From: Mesorhizobium sp. LMG 17147
Lineage (GTDB): Bacteria > Pseudomonadota > Alphaproteobacteria > Rhizobiales > Rhizobiaceae
Length of the DNA stretch: 64,000 nt
Direction of reading: 5' to 3'
NCBI RefSeq assembly: GCF_024297145.1
Contig: NZ_JANCTC010000002.1
Location: forward strand, 248,001-312,000
Shown: in pieces, positions 45,307-55,486 of the stretch
Layout of the letters: each line of letters begins with the position of its first letter
Numbering within the stretch: position 1 is the stretch's first letter
Position numbers and translations under genes: made by a program
The notes under the pieces: model-generated
Told to the model about the DNA's origin: nothing
Database searches by the model: none
The model's input: only the letters and a program-made list of their open reading frames with translations

Positions 45307-46374
45307 ATGGCGACCGTCGATCTGAAGGACGTGAAGAAGGTCTATCCCAGCGGCGTCGAAGCCGTGAAGGGCGTCTCCATCGCCATTCCCGACAAGGAGC
45401 TTTGCGTGCTGGTCGGCCCGTCAGGTTGCGGCAAGTCCACGCTGCTGAGGATGATCGCCGGGTTGGAGACCATTTCGGCCGGTACAATCGCCATCGACGG
45501 CAAGGTGGTCAACGCCATCGGCCCGACCGAGCGCGACATCGCCATGGTGTTCCAGAATTACGCGCTCTACCCACATATGAAGGTCTATGACAACATGGCC
45601 TATGGCCTGCGCAACCGCGGCACGCCGAAGGACGAGATCGACAGCAGGGTACGCTCGACGGCCAAGGTGCTGGAGCTTTCGGCGCTGCTCGACCGGCGCC
45701 CGCGCGAGCTTTCAGGCGGTCAGCGCCAGCGCGTCGCCATGGGTCGCGCCATCGTGCGCAACCCGAAGGTCTTCCTGTTCGACGAACCACTGTCCAACCT
45801 CGATGCGAAATTGCGCGGGCAGATGCGCATCGAGATCAAGAATCTGCAGCGCTCGCTTGGCGTCACCTCGGTTTATGTCACGCACGACCAGCTTGAGGCG
45901 ATGACGCTGGCCGACATCCTCGTCGTCATGAACGCCGGACTGGTCGAGCAGACCGGCGCGCCGCTTGATGTGTACGAGAAACCGGCCTCGACCTTCGTCG
46001 CTTCGTTCATAGGCGCACCGCCGATGAATCTGCTGGCGCTCACAGGGGCCTCCCCAAGCTCGGTATTGGCCGACGGTACGGTGATTGGCTTGGTGCCTCG
46101 ACAGGGCAAGGCGGTGACACTAGGCTTTCGTCCGGAGGACGCCGATATCACCTTCGCGGCAGAGGCGCCGGCCGGCGCGCTCGCGCTGCCGGCGACAGTG
46201 GAAGCGGTCGAACCGGTCGGTGCCGAAAGCTTTATCCATTGCGTGGCAGCCGGCAGCCGCATCGTGGTGCGCGTCTCAGGCCGCGCCAGCGCCAAGCCAG
46301 GCGACCGATTGCGCGTCGTGGCCAGGTCCGAAAAGCTGCATTGGTTCGATCAGACGGGCAAACGGGTCGATTGA
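45307..46374 (+). CDS. ugpC: sn-Glycerol-3-phosphate ABC transporter ATPase UgpC
   Basis: 355 residues. Walker [10 protein letters not shown], signature LSGGQRQRV, Walker [15 protein letters not shown], and a C-terminal TOBE/MalK-type domain ([10 protein letters not shown]). Energises uptake; UgpC and MalK are interchangeable in E. coli. No ugpQ phosphodiesterase gene follows here. Convergent with the iron importer ATPase gene. Confidence 0.94.
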   Translation: MATVDLKDVKKVYPSGVEAVKGVSIAIPDKELCVLVGPSGCGKSTLLRMIAGLETISAGTIAIDGKVVNAIGPTERDIAMVFQNYALYPHMKVYDNMAYGLRNRGTPKDEIDSRVRSTAKVLELSALLDRRPRELSGGQRQRVAMGRAIVRNPKVFLFDEPLSNLDAKLRGQMRIEIKNLQRSLGVTSVYVTHDQLEAMTLADILVVMNAGLVEQTGAPLDVYEKPASTFVASFIGAPPMNLLALTGASPSSVLADGTVIGLVPRQGKAVTLGFRPEDADITFAAEAPAGALALPATVEAVEPVGAESFIHCVAAGSRIVVRVSGRASAKPGDRLRVVARSEKLHWFDQTGKRVD

Positions 46375-46396
46375 AATCGGCCTTGCGCAAAACCGT

Positions 46397-47479
46397 TCAG
46401 GCAAACACATGCGCCTTGCCCGACACGGTCAGCCGCACGATCTCGCCGACCGCCGGCGCGTCCATGCCCGGCTTGCGCAGGATCAATGGCGTGTTGCCGA
46501 TGGCGGCCGCGTCGGGCGGATCGGGACTGTTCAAAAGACGCACGGCGATGGTGCACATCGAGCCGGCGAATTCGGATTCCGTGACCTCGCCGAACAGCAT
46601 GTCCGGCGTGCCCGACATGCCTTCACGCGAGGTTCGTTTCAGCAGCACCTGCTCGGGCCGCAGCATGATGCGGGCGATGTCGCGCCGCTCAGTGCTGTCG
46701 ACGGCGATGCGGCCGAGCGGCGAGGTGGCGAAGCCATCGGCGATCCGGGCCGGCAAGACGATGGCGTCGCCGAGGAACTCGGCGATCATCCTGTCCTTCG
46801 GCCTGAAATAGAGCTCGCGCGGCGTGCCGATCTGCGAGAATTTGCCGTCGCGCATCACCGCGACCTGGCTGGCGAATGACAGCGCCTCGGCCTGATCATG
46901 GGTGACCAGGATGGTGGTGATGCCGGCGGTTTCAAGGAGCTCGGCCACGGCCTTGCGCATCGAGGCGCGCAGGCCGGTGTCGAGCGCCGAGAACGGCTCG
47001 TCGAGCAGCATCAGCCGCGGCTTCATGGCCATGGCGCGGGCGAGCGCGACGCGCTGCTGCTGGCCGCCGGAGAGTTCGTGCGGACGGCGCTTCAGGATAC
47101 CTTTGTCCAGCCCGACGACATAGGCGAGCTCGGCGATGCGCTCGCCCCGCTTTTCCTCGTGACGCCCCATGCCGAAGCCGATATTGGCGGCGATGCTCAG
47201 ATGCGGGAACAGAGCGCCGTCCTGCGCCACCAGCCCGATGCCGCGGCGATGCGCCGGCACGGCCGTGTCGCCGTCGGCCAGCACCTCGCCATCGAGCACG
47301 ATGCGGCCCTGGTCCGGCGCCTCGAAGCCGGCGATCAGCCGCAGCAAGGTGGTCTTGCCGCAACCGGACGGCCCGACGATTGCCGTACGGCTGCCGCTGG
47401 CCACGCTGAGGTCGACGCCGGCAAGTGCTGCGACGGGCCCGTAGTGCTTGTGGATGCCGCTCAGCTCGAGAAAGCTCAT
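46397..47479 (-). CDS. Iron(III)-type ABC transporter ATP-binding protein
   Basis: 360 residues. Walker [10 protein letters not shown], signature LSGGQQQRV, Walker [13 protein letters not shown], and a C-terminal TOBE domain (MLRPEQVLL) in FbpC-type order. The last gene of a three-gene operon; overlaps the permease stop by 4 bases. The ferric-type assignment rests on the binding protein and the iron box, not on this gene alone. Confidence 0.9.
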   Translation of the reverse strand: MSFLELSGIHKHYGPVAALAGVDLSVASGSRTAIVGPSGCGKTTLLRLIAGFEAPDQGRIVLDGEVLADGDTAVPAHRRGIGLVAQDGALFPHLSIAANIGFGMGRHEEKRGERIAELAYVVGLDKGILKRRPHELSGGQQQRVALARAMAMKPRLMLLDEPFSALDTGLRASMRKAVAELLETAGITTILVTHDQAEALSFASQVAVMRDGKFSQIGTPRELYFRPKDRMIAEFLGDAIVLPARIADGFATSPLGRIAVDSTERRDIARIMLRPEQVLLKRTSREGMSGTPDMLFGEVTESEFAGSMCTIAVRLLNSPDPPDAAAIGNTPLILRKPGMDAPAVGEIVRLTVSGKAHVFA

Positions 47480-49059
47480 CGCCCGGCCATCCGCTTCGAC
47501 TGGACGTAGAGCAGCCAGGTCAAAGGCAGCGACATCGCCACCATGATCAGGGCATAAGGCGCTGCCGACGCATAGTCGATCTCGCCGCTATAGGACCAGA
47601 ACGCCATGGCCAGAGTGCGGGTACCGTTGGGCGCCAGCATCTGGGTTGCGGTCAATTCGTTCATGATGCCCAGCGCGACCAACGCCATGCCGGCTGCGGC
47701 GCCCGGCGCCGACAGGCGGATGGTCGTCGACCACAGCGCCTTGAGCGGCGACCGGCCGAGGCTGCAGGCGGCGCGTTCGAGCTCGACCGGCGCCTGTGCG
47801 ATCGACGCCCTGAGGCTAATCAGGGCGCGCGGCAGGAACATCAGCGCATAGGCAACCAGGATAGTGAACAGGGTCTGGTAGAGCGGCATGGCGATACGCA
47901 CGGCGATGGTGACCAGCGCCAGGGCGATGACAACGCCTGGCAACGCGCCGACGATGTAGTTGCAGGCCTCCAGGACGCGTTGCAGCCTTCCCGGCGCGCG
48001 GATCGAGATCCACGCCATCGGCATTGCCGCGATGGTGGCGAGCAGCGCCCCGGCAATCGCCAGGAACAGCGTTTGGCCAAGCGCCAGGCCGATCTCGTCG
48101 AGCCGCCAGACATCGGCGCCGCCGGCCATGAGCCAGCGGCCGATGGTGGCGAACGGCACGCCGAGCGCCAGTAGCGTGGTAATGGCAGGCAGCAGCAGGC
48201 AAGGAATGGTGGCGCGCCCAAGGCTCGTGCGCTGCTGCTGGCGCGCAGCACCCGAACCGACGCGGGCATAGCGCTCTTCGCCGCGCACCAGCACCTCCAG
48301 CCCGAGCAGCACAAGGCAGCAGGTCACCAGCACGCCGGCCAGCATGTTGGCGGCGGGACCGTTGAAGGTCGACTGAAACTGGTCGACGATCGCGGTGGTG
48401 AAGGTGTCGAAGCGGATGAAAACGTAAAGGCCGTATTCGGCCAGGAGGTGCAGGCCGACCAGCAGCGAGCCGCCGCAAATGGCGAGTCGGAGCTGCGGCA
48501 GCACGACACGCCGAAACACGCGCCATGGGCCAAGCCCGAGGGCCGCTGCTGCATCTTCGAGAGCGGGATCGAGCCGGCGCAAAGCTGCCGCTATCGGCAG
48601 ATAGAGGAACGGGAAATAAGCGATGACCGATACAAGCACGCCGGCCCACAGGCCGTGCAGTCTGGGCGCCATGGTGATCCAGGCGTAACTGTGGACGAAG
48701 GCGGGAATGGCGAGCGGCGCCACCGACAACCAGGCCCATAGGCGGGCCCCCGGCAGATCGCTGCGCTCGGTGAGCCAGGCCAGCGCCACCGACAGCACGA
48801 TCGAAATCGGCACGGTCAGCACCACCAGCAGACTGGTGTTGACCAGAAGTTCGCCGACGCGCGGCCTGAACACCAGCGCCGCCACGGTTTCCCAGCCAGT
48901 CTGCACCGCCACCCAGACGATGAAGGCAAGTGGCAGCAGCGCGAAAAGCGAGACAAAGACGGCAGCCAGCGCAATCCATGAGACCGACCAACGACGTGCC
49001 CGCACGGCCGTGGTATCGGCTGGCAAGCCTGAAGGTGCGAGATCGATCGCCGACTGCAT
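47476..49059 (-). CDS. Iron(III)-type ABC transporter permease (fused double permease)
   Basis: 527 residues from ATG 49059. About twelve membrane helices forming two tandem permease domains, as in FbpB/SfuB. The binding-protein-dependent motifs lie at [21 protein letters not shown] and [20 protein letters not shown]. Two-in-one permeases pair with one binding protein and one ATPase. The 166-base gap to the binding protein gene holds a GCGCTCC/GGAGCGC stem. Confidence 0.9.
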   Translation of the reverse strand: MQSAIDLAPSGLPADTTAVRARRWSVSWIALAAVFVSLFALLPLAFIVWVAVQTGWETVAALVFRPRVGELLVNTSLLVVLTVPISIVLSVALAWLTERSDLPGARLWAWLSVAPLAIPAFVHSYAWITMAPRLHGLWAGVLVSVIAYFPFLYLPIAAALRRLDPALEDAAAALGLGPWRVFRRVVLPQLRLAICGGSLLVGLHLLAEYGLYVFIRFDTFTTAIVDQFQSTFNGPAANMLAGVLVTCCLVLLGLEVLVRGEERYARVGSGAARQQQRTSLGRATIPCLLLPAITTLLALGVPFATIGRWLMAGGADVWRLDEIGLALGQTLFLAIAGALLATIAAMPMAWISIRAPGRLQRVLEACNYIVGALPGVVIALALVTIAVRIAMPLYQTLFTILVAYALMFLPRALISLRASIAQAPVELERAACSLGRSPLKALWSTTIRLSAPGAAAGMALVALGIMNELTATQMLAPNGTRTLAMAFWSYSGEIDYASAAPYALIMVAMSLPLTWLLYVQSKRMAGR

Positions 49060-49160
49060 CAGATCAGACGTTGTGCCGTTTCCGCCCGAAGGCGGAAACA
49101 ATCGTCGGCGAATGCGGCGAGCAGCTTGTGGTCATGGACAAATGCCATCTTGAAAACAGA

Positions 49161-49196
49161 GCGCTCCCGCGGAAAGCGAATTCCCACAGGAGCGCA
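49161..49196 (-). promoter_or_regulatory. Intercistronic stem-loop in the iron importer operon
   Basis: GCGCTCC and GGAGCGC arms separated by about 21 bases, with no T-run. Probably an mRNA-stabilising structure between the binding protein and permease genes. Confidence 0.45.
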
Positions 49197-49225
49197 GTCG
49201 GTTGCCCTTTTAGGACGAACGCCGG

Positions 49226-50233
49226 CTAAAGCAAGCCGGCCGCCCTCATCAGGTCGGTCACCTTTTTCGAGTTCAGCGTCGTCGGGTCGACTTTCGGCGC
49301 CTGCAGATCGGCCAGCGGCACCAGCTTCGGATTGGACTCGGCGCCCTTGCCGACTGCGTATTCAAACGAATCGCCTGTCTTCAGCACGTCCTGGCCGCCC
49401 TTGCCGGTGACCCATTTCAGGAAAGCCTGTGCTTCCTTCGGGTGCCTGCTCGAGGCCAGCACGCCACCGCCGGAAACCGAGACGAAAGCACCGGGATCCT
49501 GATGCTTGAAATAGTGCAGCTCGACGTTCTTGCTGTTCTCGCCGGTCTTGGCCTGATCGCCGTAATAGTAATAGTGATAGATCACGCCGCCTTCGACCTC
49601 GCCGGCATTGACCGCCTTCATCACCGTGCTGTTGCCCTTATAGCCGGTAAAATTCTCCTTCATCGCCTTTAGCCATTCGGCCGTCGCTGCCTCACCCTTG
49701 AGCTGCAAAAGCGCGCTGACGATCGCCTGGAAATCGGCGCCGGAGGGCGAAGCGGCCCAACGGCCCTTCCAGCTCGGATCGGCGAGATCGAGAAGCGATT
49801 TGGGCAGCTGGTCGGCGGCCAGCTTGGTCTTGTTGTAGGCAAAGACCGTGCTGCGCGCGGCGACGCCGACCCATTTGCCGCTCGCCGGCTGGTACTCCTG
49901 CGGAACCTGGGCCAGCGTCTCGGTGTCGACCGGTGCGAACAGGCCGGCCGCCTCGACTAATGCCATGGCCGGCGAATTCTCCGTCAGGAATACATCGGCG
50001 GGCGAAGCGGTGCCTTCCGCAACGATCTGATTGGAGAAATCGCTGTCGCCGCCATTGCGGACGGTAACCTTGATGCCGGTTTCCTTGGTGAATCCCTCCG
50101 CCCAGGCTTTGGTCAGGTTTTCGTGCTGGGCGTTGTAGACGACGATGCCCTCGTCCTCTGCTATTGCCGGGCCGGCGATCAGGCTGATTGCAAGTGCTGT
50201 CGCACCGGCAAGGGCGGAAAGAGCATATTTCAT
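49226..50233 (-). CDS. Iron(III) ABC transporter substrate-binding protein
   Basis: 335 residues from ATG 50233 (MKYALSALAG), with signal peptide about 1-25 (LAISLIAGPAIAE). FbpA-type ferric-binding fold: VYNAQHENL opens the mature protein, and YHYYYYGDQ supplies the tandem tyrosines that coordinate iron. GDSDFSNQIVAEG follows family spacing. The gene leads the operon and is preceded by an iron-box palindrome, so iron-responsive expression is expected. Confidence 0.9.
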   Translation of the reverse strand: MKYALSALAGATALAISLIAGPAIAEDEGIVVYNAQHENLTKAWAEGFTKETGIKVTVRNGGDSDFSNQIVAEGTASPADVFLTENSPAMALVEAAGLFAPVDTETLAQVPQEYQPASGKWVGVAARSTVFAYNKTKLAADQLPKSLLDLADPSWKGRWAASPSGADFQAIVSALLQLKGEAATAEWLKAMKENFTGYKGNSTVMKAVNAGEVEGGVIYHYYYYGDQAKTGENSKNVELHYFKHQDPGAFVSVSGGGVLASSRHPKEAQAFLKWVTGKGGQDVLKTGDSFEYAVGKGAESNPKLVPLADLQAPKVDPTTLNSKKVTDLMRAAGLL

Positions 50234-50275
50234 GGCGTCGTCCTCGATTTCGATGGTCATTGGCTTGGCACGCTG

Positions 50276-50305
50276 CACCTACCAATACATGACTAGCGCA
50301 GTCAA
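50276..50305 (-). promoter_or_regulatory. Promoter with overlapping iron box (TGA-N9-TCA)
   Basis: TGACT-AGCGC-AGTCA (50290-50304) is a perfect inverted repeat with the IRO form TGA-N9-TCA used by RirA in rhizobia. It overlaps a possible -35 TTGACT (50305-50300); TAGGTG (50281-50276) is a weak -10, with an 18-base spacer. Confidence 0.65.
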
Positions 50306-50389
50306 CATTGCTGGCCCACTCAATTGCTCAAAAGGCCAAACTTTCGTGATGCTCAGCTAATTTGCCTTGGACATTATTTCGCCGGCCCC

Positions 50390-50415
50390 GTAACAAATCA
50401 GCGCCGAGACGCGAA
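50390..50415 (+). promoter_or_regulatory. Putative SigF/ECF-type autoregulated promoter
   Basis: GTAACA (50390-50395), 16-base spacer, CGAA (50412-50415). This resembles GTAACC-N16-CGAA, the promoter type I recall for Caulobacter SigF. The start would be about 14 bases before the GTG codon. Confidence 0.55.
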
Positions 50416-50434
50416 TATCGGGGAGTGAACTCTT

Positions 50435-50977
50435 GTGAGCGGCAAGGACGAAGCCGAGCTTTCACGGCTGCTGCGGGCCGCGATCGCCGGAGACGAAAGG
50501 GCCTATGCCGACTTTCTGCACCGGATCGCCGCGCTCGTTCGTGGCTTTGCCCGGCGCAAGATCGTGCAGGGTGGGGTGGATCCCGAGGATGTCGTGCAGG
50601 AAACCTTGCTGGCCATTCATGTGAAACGACACACCTGGCGCGATAATGCGCCGGTGCTGCCTTGGGTCTATGCAATAGCCCGCTTCAAGCTGATCGACGC
50701 GTTCCGGCGGCGCGGCCGGCGGATCGAGGTCGAGATCGACGAAATCGCCGAGACCTTTGCCGAGCCGGAATCGGAGACGGTGAGCGAGCGCGACGTCAAC
50801 CGGGCGCTCGACAGCCTGTCGCCGGCACAGCGTTCCGTCGTCTCGGCCGTATCGGTCGAAGGCCGTTCGATCGGCGAGACGGCGGCAAAATTCGGCATCA
50901 GCGAGACGGCTGTGCGGGTGTCACTGCACCGCGGGCTTGCCGCCATTGCCAAACGGTTCGGGGCGAGGCGGGAATAA
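50435..50977 (+). CDS. ECF RNA polymerase sigma factor, SigF/ECF16-like
   Basis: 180 residues beginning with GTG 50435, after a GGGGAG ribosome site. Region 2 (ARRKIVQGGVDPEDVVQETL, LPWVYAIARFKLIDAFRRR) and region 4 (LSPAQRSVVSAVSVEGRSI, SETAVRVSLHRGLAAI). It is paired directly with a six-helix NrsF-like anti-sigma, the defining ECF16 arrangement. In Caulobacter this pair responds to oxidative or chromate stress. Confidence 0.9.
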   Translation: MSGKDEAELSRLLRAAIAGDERAYADFLHRIAALVRGFARRKIVQGGVDPEDVVQETLLAIHVKRHTWRDNAPVLPWVYAIARFKLIDAFRRRGRRIEVEIDEIAETFAEPESETVSERDVNRALDSLSPAQRSVVSAVSVEGRSIGETAAKFGISETAVRVSLHRGLAAIAKRFGARRE

Positions 50978-50979
50978 AA

Positions 50980-51618
50980 ATGAGGACCGAAGATCTCATC
51001 AAGGCGCTCGACGCCGATGCCCGCAGCAAGGCGCTGCCGCTAGGCGCCGCCTGGTGGCTTGCCGCCGGTGCGGCCATGGTGATCGCGGCCGCGGTTTTCT
51101 GGCTGACGATCGGCCCGCGCCCCGACATTGCAATCGCCATGCACACGATGCGGTTCCTGTCCAAATTCGTCTTCACGATCGCTCTTTCGGCCAGCGCCTT
51201 TGCCCTGGTGCATGCGCTGTCGACCCCCGGTGCATCGACCCGCCGAGCGGCAAGCTGGATGATCGCCGCCCCGCTGCTGGTGATTGTGGCCGTGATTCTC
51301 GAACTCTTCGCCGTGCCTGCGTCCGACTGGGGCACACGCCTGGTCGGGACGAACATGGTCATCTGCCTGACCTTCATTCCGTTGATCGGGATCGGCCCGC
51401 TTGCCGTCTTTCTCGCGGTCCTGCGCCATGGCGCGCCGACAAGGCCGGTGCTTGCCGGTGCGGCCGCGGGCCTGCTTGCCGGCGGGCTGGCGGCGACCTT
51501 CTATGCGGCGCATTGCTTCGACGATTCGCCGCTTTTCGTCGGCACCTGGTATACGATCGCGGTCGCCATCCTTGCCGTGCTCGGGGCGCTCGGCGGACGA
51601 CTTTTTGTGCGCTGGTAG
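50980..51618 (+). CDS. NrsF (DUF1109) family membrane anti-sigma factor
   Basis: 212 residues; the ATG at 50980 is 2 bases after the sigma stop. Short cytosolic start (MRTEDLIKALDADARSKAL) for sigma binding, then six membrane helices. Two conserved Cys-containing positions (NMVICLTF, AAHCFDDSPL) match the NrsF pattern in which cysteines sense oxidants or metals. It holds the sigma factor at the membrane until a signal arrives. Confidence 0.9.
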   Translation: MRTEDLIKALDADARSKALPLGAAWWLAAGAAMVIAAAVFWLTIGPRPDIAIAMHTMRFLSKFVFTIALSASAFALVHALSTPGASTRRAASWMIAAPLLVIVAVILELFAVPASDWGTRLVGTNMVICLTFIPLIGIGPLAVFLAVLRHGAPTRPVLAGAAAGLLAGGLAATFYAAHCFDDSPLFVGTWYTIAVAILAVLGALGGRLFVRW

Positions 51619-51627
51619 CGATAAGAA

Positions 51628-52506
51628 TCAGCGTGTCGGAACGGGATGCTCGCCGCGATAGTCGTAAAAGCCGCGCCCGGTCTTGCGTCCGAGCCAGCCG
51701 GCCTCGACATATTTGACCAGCAGCGGGCAGGGGCGGTATTTCGAATCCGACAGTCCGTCATGCAGCACCTGCATGATCGACAGGCAGGTGTCGAGCCCGA
51801 TGAAATCGGCAAGCTGCAGCGGCCCCATCGGATGGTTGGCGCCGAGCTTCATGGCGGTATCGATGGCGTCGACCGAGCCGACACCTTCATAGAGCGTGTA
51901 GATCGCCTCGTTGATCATCGGCAGCAGGATGCGGTTGACGATAAAGGCCGGGAAATCCTCCGAGACGGTGATCGTCTTGTCGAGCTGCTTCACATAGGTT
52001 TTTGCCGCCTCGAAGGTCTGGTCCTCGGTGGCGATGCCGCGCACCAGTTCGACCAGCTTCATCACCGGAACCGGATTCATGAAATGTATGCCGATGAAGC
52101 GTTCCGGCCGGTCGGTCTGCGAAGCCAGCCGTGTGATCGAGATCGATGACGTGTTCGTCGCCAGGATGGCCTCGGGGTTGAGCTGCGGGCAGAGCTGGGC
52201 ATAGATCTTGCGCTTGACCGTCTCGTCCTCGGTCGCTGCTTCGATCACCAGATCGGCCCCCGCAAGGTCGGCCATGGCCGGTGCCGCCGAAATGCGCGCC
52301 ATCGCCTCATTGCGCAGCTTTTCCTCCAGTTTGCCGGAGCCGACCTGACGGGCCATGTTGCCGCTGATCGTAGCGATGCCCTTTTCGATGCGGTCGGGCG
52401 AAATATCGTAAACCAGCACCTTATAGCCCGCCAGCGCCGACACATGGGCGATGCCGCCGCCCATCTGGCCCGCGCCGATGATGCCGATCGTCTCGATCTT
52501 GCTCAT
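51628..52506 (-). CDS. hbdA: 3-Hydroxybutyryl-CoA dehydrogenase
   Basis: 292 residues from ATG 52506 ([18 protein letters not shown]). NAD-binding [17 protein letters not shown], catalytic His in [17 protein letters not shown] with Glu from [10 protein letters not shown]. Oxidises L-3-hydroxybutyryl-CoA to acetoacetyl-CoA. It follows etfB-etfA, and a terminator-like hairpin precedes it. Confidence 0.93.
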   Translation of the reverse strand: MSKIETIGIIGAGQMGGGIAHVSALAGYKVLVYDISPDRIEKGIATISGNMARQVGSGKLEEKLRNEAMARISAAPAMADLAGADLVIEAATEDETVKRKIYAQLCPQLNPEAILATNTSSISITRLASQTDRPERFIGIHFMNPVPVMKLVELVRGIATEDQTFEAAKTYVKQLDKTITVSEDFPAFIVNRILLPMINEAIYTLYEGVGSVDAIDTAMKLGANHPMGPLQLADFIGLDTCLSIMQVLHDGLSDSKYRPCPLLVKYVEAGWLGRKTGRGFYDYRGEHPVPTR

Positions 52507-52556
52507 TACCCGATCCCGTCGAGGCCTTTGCGGCCCGTTTTTTGTGCAGTGCAAAC

Positions 52557-52590
52557 TAAAAGGGCGGGGCGACTTCGTCTACCCCACCCC
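52557..52590 (-). terminator. Terminator between etfA and hbdA
   Basis: On the minus strand GGGTGGGG, a loop containing GAC/GTC, CCCCGCCC and then TTTT. It may terminate or reduce read-through from etfBA into hbdA. Confidence 0.55.
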
Positions 52591-52620
52591 TCGGAATTTA
52601 ATACGCTTTGGCAGAAGGCG

Positions 52621-53550
52621 TCAAAGCGCCTTTTGCAGTTCCGGCAGAATGACGAAGAGATCGCCGACGAGACCGTAGTCGGCGACCTGGAAGATCGGCG
52701 CCTCCTCGTCCTTGTTGATGGCAACGATCACCTTCGAATCCTTCATGCCAGCAAGGTGCTGGATGGCACCGGAGATGCCGACGGCAATATAAAGGTCGGG
52801 CGCTACCACCTTGCCGGTCTGGCCGACCTGCCAGTCGTTCGGCGCATAGCCGGCATCGACGGCGGCGCGAGATGCGCCAACCGCCGCACCGAGCTTGTCG
52901 GCGACCGGCAGGATGACCTCCTGGAACTTCTCGGAGGAGCCCAGCGCGCGGCCACCCGAGATGATGATCTTGGCCGAGGTCAGCTCTGGACGGTCGGTCT
53001 CGGAGAGCTTGTTCTCGACAAAGCTCGACAGGCCGGGATTGGCCGCCGCCTGAACCATCTCGACCGGCGCGGAACCACCCTCGGGTGCGGCCTGGAAGGA
53101 AGCGGTGCGCACCGTGATGACCTTCTTGGCGTCACTCGACTGCACCGTCTGGATGGCGTTGCCGGCATAGATCGGCCGCTTGAAGGTGTCGGGCGACAAG
53201 ACTTCGATGATTTCCGATATCTGGGCGACATCGAGCAGCGCCGCCACGCGGGGCGCGACGTTCTTGCCCGACGAGGTCGCCGGCGCGATGATCGTCTCGT
53301 ATGGCTCAGCAAGCGAAACGACGAGTGCCGCCAGCGGTTCGGCGAGACGCTCGGTCAGTTCGTCAGCGTCGGCGAGCAGCACCTTGGTAACGCCCTTGAG
53401 CTTGGCGGCTGCGTCCGCTGCCGGCTTGGCATCTTTGCCGGCAACCAGCACATGCACGTCCGAACCGATCTGCAGCGCCGCCGAAAGCGCCTTGGCGGTC
53501 TGGTCGGAAAGCGCAGCGTTGTCGTGTTCGGCAATCAGAAGAATAGCCAT
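52621..53550 (-). CDS. etfA: Electron transfer flavoprotein alpha subunit
   Basis: 309 residues. C-terminal FAD site: [41 protein letters not shown] and [13 protein letters not shown]. Carries electrons from acyl-CoA dehydrogenases to ETF-ubiquinone oxidoreductase with EtfB. Upstream, a 155-base gap to etfB carries a mosaic repeat. Confidence 0.95.
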   Translation of the reverse strand: MAILLIAEHDNAALSDQTAKALSAALQIGSDVHVLVAGKDAKPAADAAAKLKGVTKVLLADADELTERLAEPLAALVVSLAEPYETIIAPATSSGKNVAPRVAALLDVAQISEIIEVLSPDTFKRPIYAGNAIQTVQSSDAKKVITVRTASFQAAPEGGSAPVEMVQAAANPGLSSFVENKLSETDRPELTSAKIIISGGRALGSSEKFQEVILPVADKLGAAVGASRAAVDAGYAPNDWQVGQTGKVVAPDLYIAVGISGAIQHLAGMKDSKVIVAINKDEEAPIFQVADYGLVGDLFVILPELQKAL

Positions 53551-53597
53551 GATGTTTTCCTGACTTTCGTCTTCGAGGCTCCTGAAATCCGGTCAGG

Positions 53598-53690
53598 CCG
53601 AGTCGAAAACGGTTGGTTTCGAGAACCGGAGCGGAGCGTACTTCAGTACGTGGGCACCGGAAGCGGAGACACCGGCCGTTTGCCGGCCGG
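53598..53690. repeat. Mosaic palindromic repeat, copy A (etfB-etfA gap)
   Basis: A 21-base core at 53619-53639 (TCGAGAACCGGAGCGGAGCG plus T) is identical to the reverse complement at 61623-61643. A CGTACTTCAGTACG hairpin and GGCACCGGAAGCG follow, also shared in form. Confidence 0.65.
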
Positions 53691-53705
53691 CCTCATCGGA
53701 ATTCC

Positions 53706-54455
53706 TTAGAGCACGCCGGCTTCGTTCTTCAGCTTGTCGACCAGTTCGGCGACGGTCTTGACCTTGACGCCCGCCTTGCGGCCGCCCGGCTCCTCGGTTT
53801 TGATCACCTTCAGCCGCGGCTTGACGTCGGCGCCGTAGTCGGCAGGGCTCTTCTCGTCGAGCGGCTTCTTCTTGGCCTTCATGATGTTGGGCAGCGACGC
53901 GTAGCGTGGCTGGTTCAGCCGCAAATCCGCCGTGACGATTGCCGGCATCTTCAGTTCCAGCGTCTGCAGGCCGCCATCGACCTCGCGCGTCACCATGGCC
54001 TTGTCACCGTCGAGCACGATCTTGGAGGCGAAGGTGCCCTGCGCCCAGCCGAGAAGTGCGGCCAGCATCTGGCCGGTCTGGTTGGAATCGTCGTCGATCG
54101 CCTGCTTGCCGAGAATGACAAGGCCGGGCTGTTCTGCCTCGACGACGCCCTTCAGCACCTTGGCGACGCCCAGCGGCTCAGTCTGCTCGTCGGTCTTGAC
54201 CAGGATGGCGCGGTCGGCGCCCATGGCGAGCGCCGTGCGCAAGGTCTCCTGTGCCTGCTGCGGCCCGATCGACACGACGATGATCTCTTCGGCCTTACCA
54301 GCTTCCTTCAGCCGGATCGCCTCTTCCACCGCGATCTCGTCGAACGGGTTCATCGCCATCTTGACGTTGGCGAGTTCCACCGCCGAACCGTCCGCTTTCA
54401 CCCGGACCTTGACGTTCGCATCCACAACCCGCTTCACGGGCACAAGGATCTTCAT
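53706..54455 (-). CDS. etfB: Electron transfer flavoprotein beta subunit
   Basis: 249 residues from ATG 54455 ([19 protein letters not shown]). AMP-binding region at [27 protein letters not shown] and [16 protein letters not shown]. Dimer partner of EtfA, leading the etfB-etfA-hbdA order typical of rhizobia. Confidence 0.95.
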   Translation of the reverse strand: MKILVPVKRVVDANVKVRVKADGSAVELANVKMAMNPFDEIAVEEAIRLKEAGKAEEIIVVSIGPQQAQETLRTALAMGADRAILVKTDEQTEPLGVAKVLKGVVEAEQPGLVILGKQAIDDDSNQTGQMLAALLGWAQGTFASKIVLDGDKAMVTREVDGGLQTLELKMPAIVTADLRLNQPRYASLPNIMKAKKKPLDEKSPADYGADVKPRLKVIKTEEPGGRKAGVKVKTVAELVDKLKNEAGVL

Positions 54456-54660
54456 TTGCCTGTCACCTCTTTCACGATAGTCTCTCACGCGCGTCGGACG
54501 CGCTATAGCAGCGTGCACCTCTTCAGAGTTGTCGAAAGCCGACATTCCGGACGGAATTCTGGTCTTCGCCACGCCAGTAGGGTGGCGCTTCCGTAGTTGC
54601 GGCGACCCCGCGCGTCAATATCCGGCGCACTCGGATCCTCGGCGAAGCACTCAAATCAGT

Positions 54661-55464
54661 TCAGTCCGGACCGGAAACGCTTCCCCGGCCCCAGCGCGGC
54701 GCCTGCTGCGCAGGTTGCGGTTCGCTTGGCGCCGGCTCTACGGCAACGGGCACATGGCCGGCGACCACCACAGTCTCTTCATCCGCAGCGGCGAGCAGCG
54801 GCACGCCGCGGCTGCGCAAGACAAGCACCAGCACGGCTCCGGCGATGATGCCGCCGATATGGCAGGCCCAGGAGACCTGATCCTCGCCTCCCTGGGCAAA
54901 CATGAAGATCTGGAACAGGATCCACAGGATGAGCGGGATGAAAGCCGGGATACGCAACGGGATGCGGGCGAAGGCCAGCACCCACACCTTCACGCGCGGA
55001 TAAAGGATCAGATAGGCAGCGACGACACCGGCGATGGCGCCCGACGCGCCGATCAGCGGCACTTGCGAATCCCAGGCCACCAGACCCTGGAAGAAAGCGC
55101 CGGCAATGGCGCAAAGCAGGTAGAAGATGAGGTAGCGGATGTGGCCGAGTGCATCCTCGACATTGTCGCCGAATACCCACAGGAAAAGCATGTTGCCGCC
55201 GAGGTGGAAGATATCCGCGTGCAGGAAGGAATAAGTCAGGTAGCTCAGGCTCTCGGGAATGACGACGAATTGCGGAGCGAGCTCGACGCTGTCATGCACG
55301 ACCGACGGGATGAAGCCGAGGCCCAGCACCGCGGCGTTGGAGAAGTCCTCACCGCCAAGCGTGGTGACAAGGTAGATCAACACATTGAGCGCGATTAGGC
55401 CGATGGTCACATATTGCAGCTTGATGTGCCGCAGCCTGTTGGTGTCGTAAAGCGGGATGAACAT
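54661..55464 (-). CDS. Rhomboid family intramembrane serine protease
   Basis: 267 residues from ATG 55464. Six to seven membrane helices; catalytic Ser in the GASGAIAG motif, catalytic His in WACHIGG, and the HLGGNMLFLWVFG loop expected of rhomboids. A Pro/Ala/Gln-rich tail (EPAPSEPQPAQQAP) follows. It sits between pduO and etfB on the same strand. Confidence 0.9.
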   Translation of the reverse strand: MFIPLYDTNRLRHIKLQYVTIGLIALNVLIYLVTTLGGEDFSNAAVLGLGFIPSVVHDSVELAPQFVVIPESLSYLTYSFLHADIFHLGGNMLFLWVFGDNVEDALGHIRYLIFYLLCAIAGAFFQGLVAWDSQVPLIGASGAIAGVVAAYLILYPRVKVWVLAFARIPLRIPAFIPLILWILFQIFMFAQGGEDQVSWACHIGGIIAGAVLVLVLRSRGVPLLAAADEETVVVAGHVPVAVEPAPSEPQPAQQAPRWGRGSVSGPD

Positions 55465-55486
55465 CGGGTCCCCAGCTCGGCGGATT

